Assembly (NCBI GenBank): GCA_018398765.1
Contig: JAHBMJ010001917.1
Location: forward strand, 3,195 to 24,927
Origin: Chromera velia
Lineage: Eukaryota > Sar > Chromeraceae
Reading direction: 5' to 3'
DNA length: 21,733 nt
In this document: positions 1-10,257 of the stretch, one piece after another
Layout of the letters: the number at the start of each line of letters is the position of its first letter
Numbering within the stretch: position 1 is the first letter of the stretch
Program-made: the position numbers and the translations under genes
Notes under the pieces: model-generated
What the model saw: only the letters and a program-made list of their open reading frames with translations
Databases searched by the model: none
Told to the model about the DNA's origin: nothing

Positions 1-175
1 GGGGGCCGCGGCGGGCGGAGGGCGCGCCGGAGGCACTGCATGCCTTGCGTGCGTCAGCACTGTTCGCGCATTGATCGACCCTAGCTCTAAGTATGGCAAT
101 CGTCGACACACTGTCAGCCAGTACATTCAAGCCGTGATCCGTGCTGTTCCTTCTCATGGATCAAAAGGAACCAAA
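1..175. other. GC-rich region upstream of the first gene
   Basis: The first 30 bases are very rich in G, C and CpG, and the composition then becomes ordinary. No separate gene is visible. The first-exon reading frame is open upstream of the ATG at 176, so this stretch may be 5' untranslated sequence, promoter, or part of a longer first exon whose start lies outside the window. An ATG at 157 is in a different frame. Confidence 0.4.
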
Positions 176-1979
176 ATGTCTCTGTATACGCCCGAGTTGA
201 GCTCGTCGCACAGGCGGGCAGTGTTCGCTGCCCGTTTCTTGAAGCCTCCTGGATTCTTCAAACGTCACCGTCTCCGAGAGAAGCCCCGTCTCCTCACAGG
301 CCCCTTCGAGAATCCTGTGCGGCGGTTCGTCAGGCTCAGGGAGAAGGCGCGAATTTTCTGTGACATTCCCCCTCCCAGACGCATTCCCATTCCAAAGCCC
401 TCTGTCCCAAAGTTGGCCCAGAGAGTCGAGGGCGTCCCCCGCGTCTCTCCCGAAGTTCTGGAGAGACGCCTCGCCTTCCTCCTCTCTCACAAGGCCGCAG
501 AGCAGCAACTATGCGAGCCCATGAAGCCAAGGTAAGTGCATCCGAGCTAGCAGAAATTGATGACTTAAGTGCATCTGCCTGCTCATCCTTCTTTTCTCGG
601 TATACAGTCAATGTCAGAAATAAGGGGAGGAGACGAGACGGCAAAGGCCGTCAAGGAAGAAATCCAGGCGCCTTGGAATTTCGCTCCAGCCTTCCGGAAG
701 GTGCAGAGGCGCTTTTCTTGTGCTCAGTGGCTCTGTGGTCTAGGCGTCACACGGTTCTTTTTATGTGTCCGTGTCTTGCTCTGTATGACCTCCGCACGCC
801 TTCAGAGATTCACACGTACCCATCCAGCTTCAAGCTTGTGCGGAGGCCCCACGAACCTGTACGCAGACAAAAGGCCTTTGAGGATCTTCGTATCGAGATT
901 GTGCCTTTCCCGCTCTCATCTGCTATCCCCCCCCCCCCCTTTTTTGGCTCTGCAGATGCAGTCCTGGGTTGGTGGAGCGTCTCGTGTGGATGCGGCAGTT
1001 GACAGAAGTCAGACGCATCTACAGGGCGCAATACCTCCAAAAACTAGAAGGTACGTTCTCCTTACTTCTGTTTTCTCCTTGCCCTCTCTGCTTTATCCTT
1101 GTCTCTCTGCTTCCTTCGCACTGCTTAAAGGTTCGGTCAGTGTCTTCTTGAATGGGCATGAACGGAGAGGAAAGTGCGCGCACGCCGACGTGTTGAACGG
1201 TATGCTTCTTTTCTTTCACATTTGATCAATGACGACACACCGAAGATTTTGATGCGGCGTTGTGGCTCCTCGGGCGTTTCTTCTTGTCCTTCCAAGACTG
1301 TTCGACCATTCCAGAGCTTCAAGCTTATTTGGTTTCTTTTCTACGTCGCTTCCACGCGTGCATCCCTGCAGAGGTCATGGAGGAGGAACAACATCGGCAG
1401 GTTGAAGAACTGAGGTCTGACAGAGAGCGTCAGTTGGCGAAGAGAATGAGGGACTTCTGGTTGCTTTCAGACACGCACACGCTCACAGGCTTGCTCAAAC
1501 TCTCAAGAATACCCCCCCCCATAGCACCGCCCTACTCTCCAGGCCCGACTGTGTCCCTTTCTGCTCATTTTTGCAAGCTGTGACTCGAACTCTTTTTCTG
1601 CTCACTTCTTCTGTTCCAATGACAAGATACGTTGACACCACTCCAACAGTCGTACAGACAAACAGACAGACAGAGAAGAGAAGCGGACGAAGAGGTGGTC
1701 AAAAGGGCAGACCGAAAGAAGACCAGACAGGGAGGCGTACAGAAACAACACAGAATACAAATAAAGGGAAGCCGAGAGGAGAAAAGACCACCAAACGTCA
1801 GCATTCTTCAGCTGCAAATAGGTATGCATAGAAATGAAGGTGTGTTGGGTGCGTTTTGATCTTCTGTGCAGAGAAACGGATGCGGCGGGAGGCTTACAGG
1901 CAAAGACTTTTTGAAGACAGAAAAAGAAGAGCTGTAGGTCTCTTTCTGCCTCCTTAATGCCTCTTGTGTCTCTTGCCGT

Positions 1980-2051
<72 letters not shown>

Positions 2052-5000
2052 CTATATCTTTCCCTCTCTCACTCTCTCTCTCTCTCTCTTCCTCTCTTTC
2101 TCTCGCTCGCTCTCTGTCCGAAATCACGCTTGCAGTGTGCCACTTCATCAGACAAATTTGTAGGCAGATAACATGCGCGTGCGGGCAGATTGTTCTTTTT
2201 TTTTCTCGTTTTGAGGCTTTCTCCTCTCTCTCTGTCTTTTTCCTTCCCTGTCTGCCTACCTGCCTGTCCTCTCCCCTGTCTGCCTGTCAGATTCTTCGGG
2301 ACCGCCTCCGCGTTGACAAAAAGCGTCAGTCACTCAGTCAGGCAGCGAGGCAGGGAGGCAGGCAGCGAGCTGCCCAGACGTTCAGCAAAGCAGCCAAGAG
2401 AGCAGCAGACAGTCCGTGTGAGAATTGACAGGCAACTCGGAAGGGTTCGATGCCCGACTGTTTCTCCTTTCTCTTTTTTTGTCTGCATAAAACTGATGAG
2501 CACATGCACTTTCCTTCGTCTGAACCGTCTTATCTTCTTTTCCGTCGGCCGTGCGACTGTGTTCCCGAAATCGCGGAAATTCTCTTTGACTTATCGGAAG
2601 TGGTCTCTGTCAGGTGCCTGCGATTCTTGAGTTGTGTAGACAATTCAATGCTCAGTGTAGTGAAACGAAGAAAATTAAGGAGAGCACGGCCGTGCACACA
2701 CTTCAAGAATTTTACACCCGCAAAAAAGAACAAGGGACGGATTGGCATTTTTTGTGGCAGAGACAGGACAGAAAGGACAGAGACAAGGTCTGTTTCCTTT
2801 CTCTTTTCTCCTTTTGTGTTCTTGTGTTGCTTTGTTTCCTTGCTCTGTGTGTGTTTTCAGTCAGTGAGGTTATTGCGCGTACCTCTGTCGCAAAGGTCAA
2901 AAGGAGACGGGTGAAATTCCTCCAGAAACTTTCGGTGAGTTTGGCTCCCTGTCTTCCGTTCTGTCTGTGTTTCTATGTGAGTTTTACAGTCGCTTGGCTC
3001 GTCCTTCTCTCCACCTGGTTGGTTGGGTCGTTGGCATGTGTTTTTATAGCTTCCTAAGTCTGAACAGCATGTTTGTCAGTTAGATTTTTTCAGTGACATT
3101 TCTTTCAAAGGGGCCTGAAAGATGTCTTCGTGTCTCTATTTGTCTGCCGGTCTGCCTACGTGTTTGTCTTGTTTCTCTGTTTTTGGCTGCGAAACACTCT
3201 TATGTAGGTTCCTGTCTTACAGAAGGTTTCTCGGAAAGAAAATAGCTTTTCTAAAAACAGCCCTCCCTCCGTCTGCTCAGATTTGCTCGATGAATAACTT
3301 CCTTCCTGCCTGGCCTCCTTGCTTCTTCGCAGAGTAAACAGGCCCTCTTCTTCTCTACATCCCCTGTCTTTCATGTAATTCTGACTCGTTCTCCCCTGCC
3401 GCGACCTTATGTTTCTTTCTCCTTGCCTGACTGCCCCGTCCTTTGTGTGCTCCTTCCTTCCTTCCTTCCTTCCAGGGCAAGGCCAAGTTTATGTCGACAG
3501 AGGAATCCGAACAGAACGTCCTGTACGGAGCGGTGAATCCGACAGCGGGCGGGCAAGAGGGGGCAGACAGAGGGGAGGTGAGGGAGGGGGGAAGGAAGAG
3601 CAGCCAGACTGACGGAGAGCTTTTTGATCGGAACGTGTCGGTTCCTGACATCCTGAGACAATTAGGTGGGTCGGTTCGTTGGTCAGTTGATGCATACATG
3701 GGTTTGCAAGGGCTTTGAAGGGGGTCGGGACGTATGTCCTTTCTGAACGTATTGGAGAGAGTCTCCCTCCGTTTTGTTTGTTTTTATTTCTTTTGTCTCA
3801 GATGTCCTTATAGATGCGTGCGGGGGGTATCCAGAAGAGAAGGGAGGAAGGTTGGAAGGATTTGGGAAAGAAACAAAAGTGAAAGGAAAGGAACGAGACA
3901 ACGACGGAACTTTTTGTTTTCGTTGTATTCTCTTACGATTCTTTTTTGGATTTTGGTTTATCTGTGCTTACTAATTTCCTCCATTCTTCTCTCTCCTCTA
4001 CGTAAATTGTCAGACTTTTCCGGACAGACCCCTCCCTCATTTTCTTCACATTCTCCTGCGAAAACAGGCTTTTTTTATTTAGTCTCTCATCACTGTGCCA
4101 GGGGGTGGTCGACCAACCCAATTTGCTGCCTTCCCCTTCAAAGAGATCAAAGAGATCCATATACTCACACCGACGCGTGTGTGATCAATTCCTGAAAAGA
4201 CGATCACATGCCCTCCCTCCCTTCTTCAATCAATCGTCCGACACTCCCTCCCTGCAGGCAAGGGAGACCCCCCCGAGCGCTCCTCCTCGAAGCGTCCCAA
4301 AAGAGTGCGGAACGTTATGAGGGAACTCGTGGAGGAGTCCTTCGAACTGCTGGGAGAGGACGAACCTCAGGTCAGTCAATCAGACAGACAGACAGAGAGA
4401 GGCACAAAGTCTTCAGACCGGTTTGCGTTTCGAAGATGTGCATTAGGCTTCAAGTAGGTTGGAAAGAGTGGCACGAAATTAAGTGGATGTAAACAAGGGT
4501 ATGTACTGTCACTCGTCACCTGGGTGCCCATGGATTGTCTTCACGTGTCTTGCTTTTCTTTGTCTTGTTGTGCGGTCAGCCTAAAGCAGAAAACAGGAAA
4601 GGGACAGCAAAAGAAGAGACAGATGAGCGAGGAACAAGGAAAAGATTCGATTTGTCAAGGAAGGCATCCACACTGAAGCAAGGGTTTTGGGTGTTGACGA
4701 GTAGCAGAATACCCATGTTGTTGTGGGTGTCTAGGAGATTTCCTTTGTATTTTGTGTGGATGTCCAGTATGTGTTTTCGATCGTGTGTATATGCCCCGTG
4801 CGTAGTTTGAGGAAGCGCCCCCCCCTGGAGGAAGTTTGACGTCCAGGCAGAGGGCACATTTGGCGTATCACAGCTTTTCAGGTCAGGGTGGCAGATTGGA
4901 CCGGAAAAGGGTACGAGTGCCTCTTGGTTGCCAGCCTGCGTCAAGTTCTTCTCCTGTCGCTTCCATTGATCCTTGTACCCACTCCTTGTCTATGTTGGAC

Positions 5001-5541
5001 TCGATTTGCATGCATTGATTGGTTATGGCCGCCTTCTTTCCTTCCTTCTTTCTTCCTTGCCCGATTCGGCTGTTCTTCTCTTTCTCATCTTGAAGCAGGA
5101 GAGTGAGAAAGAGGACAAGAGGAAAGAAAAAAAACGTTGCATCTCAACAGAGGAAGCAAACACCGTGTTTCAAGTAATCTTTTCATAGGTACAGCTCTTC
5201 ATGTGATGCGATGCAGAAGACGAAAACCTCCGGCTGATTGAGGAGAAAATTGACATGTTGAAGGGAAAAATGGATACTGACAACACGCTCAGAGGTGAGC
5301 AGACTCTTGATGACACCTAGTCTGAAAGGAGCGGAAGTTTGTGTCAAATGTTTGTCTGTTTTGAATATCTTGAGCGTGACTTAGTGGAGAGAACGCGCCA
5401 GCAGTCGCTTTTGATTCCCTTCGGTACCGTTCACCTATGACCTTCCCCCTCTTGTCGTACTCTCTCTTATTTTCTGTATTACTCAGTGACTCTCGCGCAT
5501 GCGTACACGCTCTCTCTCTCTCTCTGTCTCTCTCTCTTTCC

Positions 5542-5576
<35 letters not shown>

Positions 5577-6699
5577 CACCCTTCCCGTCGTCGTCTTTCT
5601 GAGTTCAAGATGCGCTTTATTGATTGCCTCGAGATTCAAACAAGAAAGCAGGCAGAAACACATGCATGCAGCTGTTTGTGAGATCATGCATTTCTCTGCA
5701 TTATTCTCTGTACAACGTTCTGCGTCTCGTCAACATGCGAGTCGATGACACAATCAGTGAATGAATGAATGAATGAATGAGTGAATGAATGAATGAATGA
5801 TTGAATGAAAGAATGAGTGAATGAATGAATGAATGAATGATTGATTGAATGAATGAATGAATGAATGAATGATTGAATGAATGAATGATTGAATGAATGA
5901 ATGAATGATTGAATGAATGAATGAATGAATGAATGATTGAATGAATGAATGAATGATTGATTGATTGAATGAATGAATGAATGAATGAATGATTGAATGA
6001 ATGATTGAATGAATGAATGAATGATTGAATGAATGAATGAATGAATGAATGATTGAATGAATGAATGAATGATTGAATGAATGAATTGAATGAATGATTG
6101 AATGAATGAATGAATGAATGATTGAATGAATGATTGAATGAATGAATGATTGAATGAATGAATGAATGAATGATTGAATGAATGAAGGAATAAATGAATG
6201 ATTGAATGAATGATTGAGTGAATGAATGAATACATGATTGAATGAATGAATGAATGAATGATTGAATGAATGATTGAATGAATGAATGAATGATTGAATG
6301 AATGATTGAATGAATGAATGATTGAATGAATGAATGATTGAATGAATGAATGAATGAATGATTGAATGAATGAATGAATGAATGATTGAATGAATGAATG
6401 ATTGAATGAATGATTGAATGAATGAATGATTGAATGAATGAATGAATGATTGAATGAATGATTGAATGAATGAATGAATGAATGAATGAATGAATGACTG
6501 TGTGAATGGAAGCAGCCAACCAGAACATTCTCCACGGACAGTTGCTGGAGCAGCTTGAAGCGGCCCGAGTTGCTTTCTTGGAAAAGAGAGAGAGAGTCAT
6601 GAGACTCCGGAGAACCGCAGCCTCGAGAGGTCCGCTTGGTTGTCTGTTTGGCTGTTTGTTTGTTTGTTAGTTTCTTTGTTTGTTTATATTTTTCGTTCC

Positions 6700-6738
<39 letters not shown>

Positions 6739-7181
6739 GTTCTTTCTTTCTTTTCTTTTTTTCTGTCGTTCTCCCCTTCTTTCTTCCTTCCTTCCTTCCT
6801 TCCTTCCTTCCTTCCCAGTACCTTAGCTTGGCGGTTGACAGAGACCCGGAAAACAGGAAATTCGATGTTCTCCCAGCGTAACTATGTAAGCCATGCAATG
6901 CATTACATGTATGCAATCGATTCCCCGGGTCTCCTGCAGCCTCCACAACGACAGAGGTCCACCCTGACGAGCTCGATGATGCCCCTGGCAGTGTGCCGAC
7001 ACAATGGGCTCCAGGAACTGCGGCCTTGAGCGAGAAGCCAGACACCCAGGGAGACCCGTCTCACTTTTCACACTCAGACTCTCCTACGCTCGATCTATCC
7101 GGAAAGTCAGGGTTGAAGTCGGGCCTCTCATCCCAGTCCAAAACTAGCAGCAACGAAAAAACAGATAGAAAGAAACCTTAA
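176..7181 (+). CDS. Multi-exon gene for a charged, coiled-coil-like protein of unknown function
   Basis: I do not recognise the family. I rebuilt it from short open stretches flanked by GT and AG. Exons, the less certain ones marked ~: 176-531, ~625-700, ~808-900, ~956-1050, 1131-1199, 1246-~1459, ~1650-1821, 1872-1933, 2291-~2417, ~2614-2787, ~2869-2934, 3476-3665, 4258-4370, 4580-~4690, 5099-~5173, 5217-5294, 6513-6629 and 6940-7181 (stop TAA). Phases agree at many junctions: 1050/1131, 1199/1246, 1821/1872, 1933/2291, 2934/3476, 3665/4258, 4370/4580, 5294/6513 and 6629/6940. They do not agree at 5173/5217, so a boundary there is wrong. The product is about 800 residues, rich in Lys, Arg, Glu and Gln (for example RMRREAYRQRLFEDRKRRA), with a polar Ser/Thr/Pro tail. 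Helical coiled coil is inferred from composition only. The start at 176 has an A-rich context. Confidence 0.65.
1981..2118. repeat. CT and ATCT microsatellites in an intron
   Basis: A run of CT dinucleotides passes into an ATCT tetranucleotide run and then back to CT. It lies in the intron between the exons ending at 1933 and starting at 2291. Open frames across it code only Ser/Leu/Tyr repeats and are not genes. Confidence 0.9.
5513..5573. repeat. CT run followed by CA run in an intron
   Basis: About 26 bases of CT-type repeat are followed by about 28 bases of uninterrupted CA. They lie in the large intron 5295-6512 of the first gene. Confidence 0.9.
5757..6497. repeat. 740-bp TGAA/TGAT tetranucleotide array
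   Basis: The array is built almost wholly of TGAA units, with single TGAT units every few units and rare TGAG or other variants. It fills most of the intron between exons 5217-5294 and 6513-6629. The next exon starts about 15 bases after the array ends. On the minus strand it reads without stops as a Phe-Ile/Asn-His-Ser peptide, which follows from the 4-base unit and is not evidence of a protein. Confidence 0.95.
6700..6815. repeat. TCTG and CTTC tetranucleotide runs in an intron
   Basis: TCTG units run to about 6738. A T-rich stretch follows, then CTTC units from about 6783 to 6815. Both lie in the intron 6630-6939. A CAG follows at 6816-6818, but splicing there would bring a stop two codons later, so the acceptor at 6938-6939 is preferred. 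Confidence 0.9.
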
Positions 7182-7217
7182 TTTTCAAAAGTTGTTTCAT
7201 CATCATATGCCGCTTAC

Positions 7218-7223
7218 AATAAA
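7218..7223 (+). promoter_or_regulatory. Possible polyadenylation signal of the first gene
   Basis: AATAAA lies 37 bases after the TAA stop at 7179-7181, where the sequence turns AT-rich. The motif is common by chance in such DNA, and many protists do not rely on it. Confidence 0.3.
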
Positions 7224-7410
7224 AGTATTTATAAAAAAAACTAAAAGTCTAAGAAACGTTAAAAACAGTAAATCACTATTATTGGGTTCCTCTACAACTT
7301 AGGAGTGATTCGAATATACTTTCATGCGTAAACTGATTTATGTTATTTTACACTGCTACTATATCAGGAGGGATACTCTTATATAAAAGATGCCCTAAGA
7401 TGTTCACACT

Positions 7411-7622
7411 ACACAGTACGGTTAGAAGTAACTCGGTCATGGCACTAAGTGTTGTTCACATTAATAACAAGTGTTTCTTTGATGTAAGTCATGTAACACC
7501 AGTTATTTTGTTTTATTCAGTAATAGAACTGGTAAAAAAAATCTTTTTGTTGCTTTAAAATGTAAATAAATATCAAAGCAACACAACTACCAAAGCAGTG
7601 GTTACTCCTAACCGTATTGTGT
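7411..7622. repeat. Inverted repeat, 23-bp arms about 166 bp apart
   Basis: The arm at 7411-7433 matches the reverse complement of 7600-7622 at 20 of 23 positions, with a shared core TACGGTTAG. The spacer is AT-rich. It could be the trace of a small fold-back or MITE-like element, or the stem of an RNA. No target-site duplication was identified. Confidence 0.5.
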
Positions 7623-7880
7623 AAGAACTTCACACCACCTCACTCACCTAATACCTCACACACAACACTATCTTACATCTTACACTATTATAATCCAGTT
7701 TTCTCCCGACTACTCCCGACCATCTTAATTGGTTCTACTCGCGTCAAATCTCGTAACGCTACGTGGGGCTATATATTTTTTTCTCTTGCGTGACAAAACA
7801 CAAAGTTTGTGCATGAGATACTTTGGCGTGCAATGCGCGCGCACTCCCGTTAAAAAAAACAGCAGGATAAAAATTAAAGG

Positions 7881-8052
7881 ACATGCATGCATGCATGCAT
7901 GCAGCTATAGTGGCCGCCGGAATTTCTATACATGCATGCACGTATATATATGCATACTGGCCCGACAAAGGACCAGAGAGACATTAAAGAGATATATATA
8001 TATACGTGCATGCATGCATGCACCATGCAGTCATTCATTGGCAGACATGCAT
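7881..8052. repeat. ATGC and TA simple-repeat cluster
   Basis: Runs of alternating ATGC occur at 7882-7903, about 7930-7941 and 8007-8022, with a short ATGCATG at 8047-8053. They are interspersed with TATATA runs. ATGCAT is self-complementary, so the block is rich in short palindromes. Confidence 0.8.
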
Positions 8053-8262
8053 GGATTTGGCAGACTTCAGTTCTTTACATATCTATTTGCTCAATACAGG
8101 GTCCATTTATGACTTATTTGAGGTTATTTGTTCTTGCGTTGGGAGTCCGAGTCACTTTCTGACCTTCGGAATCAGATGTCTGCACTTGAAATGAACCAAG
8201 TGTTGCAGAGAAGATCTTCTGTGCCTGTCTGTTGACCTGACCCGACACGCCGTGACTTCAAA

Positions 8263-9961
8263 ATGAGATGCATTGCCACGAGGCTCTCTCGACGTACTTC
8301 ATGCCATTCTCTTCCGTCTGCAGTCTCCCCTTTTCTCCAGAGAACTTCTGCCCTCTTCTCAGAGGACGAAAGGCAGAACGAGCAGCCGTCTATTCCGAAT
8401 GAAAGATGGAGGATTCAGGCACTCACAAAGTCGACCATGAATGTGGAAGCTTACAACTGTCGCAGTCTTCTTCCAGGTATTCCAAAGAACTCTCTCTTAA
8501 GTCGTCTCCAGATTTCAACAGAGGCGTCTCCGAAGAGGGGGGGCGACAGAAGATTGCAGGTCCAGTCTGCTCCTTCCCCAGACCCCCGTCTGACCCAGGT
8601 TTCTCCTCCGTCCAGCTGCACAAGAGCCCAGGGCAAAAGGCCTGAGGTGGCTCGAATCCATTTCGTCCACATACTCTGTCATAATCGGAGGCACTTCGGG
8701 ACAGCAAGCTCCGTCTCCGCTGCTCCTGCCAAGTTTCGCCCTGCCACAGATGCACTGGAGGCGGTCCTCGGTAAAAGAACACCCGAGGAATGTTCTAATT
8801 TTTTGACATAGCTCCGGTCAGGATTTGACGCACCACAGAAAGGAAGGGAAGCAAGTGTTGTTGGAAACTTGGCTTCTCCCTTTCGTTCGGGCACAAACTG
8901 GGGGACCCCTAGCTCTGTTTTACAAAAACAAGAACGTCAGAAGAGACCGCTGTGCCCACATGGCCGGCAAAAATATGTCTGCAAAGATTGTGGGGGGGAA
9001 GGCATCTGCGAGCACGGACGCCAGCGCAAGCATTGCAAAGAATGCGGAGGAACACAAGTTTGCATTCACGGGCGTCAGCGTTTCCTATGCAAAGAGTGCG
9101 GGGGGAAAGGGCTTTGTGAACATGGTCGAAGGCGCTCACTCTGCAAAGAGTGTGGAGGGGGCTCGATTTGCGTGCATGGCCGTCAGCGCTCCTATTGCAA
9201 AGACTGCGGTGGATCCCAAATCTGTGAACACAACCGTGTGTGCAGTCGCTGTCGAGACTGCCACGGGAGTCAGATATGTGAGCACGACAGACAAAGGAGT
9301 CAGTGTGCAGAATGCCAGAAGAACAATCCCGTCTTTACGATAAGGAGAGAGCGGGAAAGAGACGCACAAAGGACTCAATACAGAGAAGATCTTGTGTATC
9401 GACTGACTTCTCTTGCACGTTCTGCAGTGTGAAGATGTCTCACAGCCATCCGAACCGGAAAGCCCACATCATAGCCACGAGTACCTCGGTTGTTCGTTCC
9501 CCGACCTCAAAGCCCACCTCGAGAAGGACGACTTCCACGGTAATCCCGGAATGTCGTGGGAGAATTACGGGAGTTTGTGGCACGTTGACCATATTGTGCC
9601 CATCATGTATCGGGGCGGTGACGGCCAGAGACCAGGTGCAGAGACCCAAATTTCCCGTCTCCATTTCACCAATCTCCAGCCCATGTGGTCAGGGGAGAAC
9701 CTTCGGAAGGGTAATAGGTTCGTCGGCAAGCCGCCCCCTCTTGTTCGTTTTCCACCACATGCCTTTCCCACAAATCCTGATCACCTCCCTTTTCCAACCA
9801 AGCCTTGGCACTGCGAGGGGCAACTGAACAGCAGTGCATGCCGCCCCTTTCAGAATTCTCAGAAAAGATACCTACATTCGCTGACTGTCTCTGCTTCCGT
9901 CTGGAGAAGCAGTCGCAAAAAGTCGCGTTTTTTACTCAACGCACTTCCGCCTTGCCTCTAA
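8263..9961 (+). CDS. Cys/His 18-residue-repeat protein with HNH endonuclease domain
   Basis: A putative DNA-binding endonuclease, about 537 residues if spliced as 8263-8770, 8822-9393 and 9428-9961. The first intron (8771-8821, 51 bp) is GT-AG and phase-consistent. The second (9394-9427, 34 bp) is very short; without it the frame breaks at a TGA after the repeats, so it may instead be a frameshift. Residues 1-40 are rich in Arg and Ser with few acids, like an organelle presequence. Seven Cys/His repeats follow (8953-9315, consensus CxHGRxRxxCKxCGGxxI). An HNH-type domain comes next: WHVDHIVP at 9578-9601, then LHFTNLQPMW and ENLRKGNRF. HNH domains of this type occur in mobile genes of algae, phages and giant viruses. 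Nuclease activity is inferred from motifs. The start ATG has an AAA context. The tail beyond the HNH domain is about 75 residues longer than in the second copy. Confidence 0.75.
8953..9315 (+). repeat. Seven tandem 54-bp units coding Cys/His repeats
   Basis: Each unit codes 18 residues: C-x-H-x6-C-x2-C-x5. The last unit is cut short after CAEC. Each unit supplies three Cys and one His, a plausible zinc site; zinc binding is inferred. Unit 6 departs from the HGR signature (CEHNRVC), and unit 7 has CEHDRQR. Confidence 0.9.
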
Positions 9962-10257
9962 AATGTGGCACGGCCCTTTCGCAGTCGGGCATTCCGACAG
10001 GAATCCGACCACAGATTAGGTCTCTATCTATCCTTTGTAACCCCCTCTGTGTTATCGATAGAGAAAACTTGACTCGGAGGGACACCCGTCCTGGGTGCGC
10101 TCGTGAGAAAGAGGGGCGTCCGGTGGCAGCAGTGTCTTCCAGAGCCAGGCCTTCTCAGTGGACAAGCGGCAGACTGGAAAGGGAAGCCGAAAAAACAAAT
10201 ATTGGAGAGTCAGTGTCAGACACACTTTCTAAGACTCATCAGTCTCAGACTTCGTCC
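9962..10257 (+). other. Spacer or 5' part of the second repeat-HNH copy
   Basis: One frame stays open from 9805 to 10428 and runs into the Cys/His repeats of the broken second copy. Residues just before the repeats (about 10129-10257) are Ser/Arg/Lys-rich, as in copy 1, so part of this stretch is probably the degraded N-terminal region. I could not place a start codon or an exon 1 equivalent. Confidence 0.35.

Larger units (their letters stand above)
7182..8262. other. AT-rich intergenic island, no gene seen
   Basis: Base composition drops sharply to AT-rich right after the first gene and rises again near 8100-8260 ahead of the next one. Short open frames here (for example 7340-7558) show low-complexity hydrophobic composition and no splice-consistent neighbours. 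The island holds an inverted repeat (7411-7622) and ATGC runs (7881-8052), described separately. It also contains the 3' end of the first gene and presumably the 5' region of the HNH gene. Confidence 0.6.

Noticed and set aside
2405-2460. tRNA-like T-arm around GGGTTCGATGCCC
   Set aside because: The T stem pairs at only three positions, and no acceptor stem, D arm or anticodon arm could be fitted upstream.
6816-6881. An exon starting after CAG at 6818 (reading YLSLAVDRDPENRKFD)
   Set aside because: The incoming phase from 6629 would give a stop at the second full codon. The acceptor at 6939 keeps the frame open to 7181.
5684-7045. A 453-codon minus-strand open frame rich in Phe-Ile-His-Ser and Phe-Asn-His-Ser
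   Set aside because: It is the translation of the TGAA/TGAT array and neighbouring repeats. A 4-base unit without stops stays open in every frame, and two real plus-strand exons (6513-6629, 6940-7181) lie inside the span.
7340-7558. A 72-codon plus-strand frame in the AT-rich island
   Set aside because: AT-driven composition, no domain, no splice partners, and it overlaps one arm of the inverted repeat.
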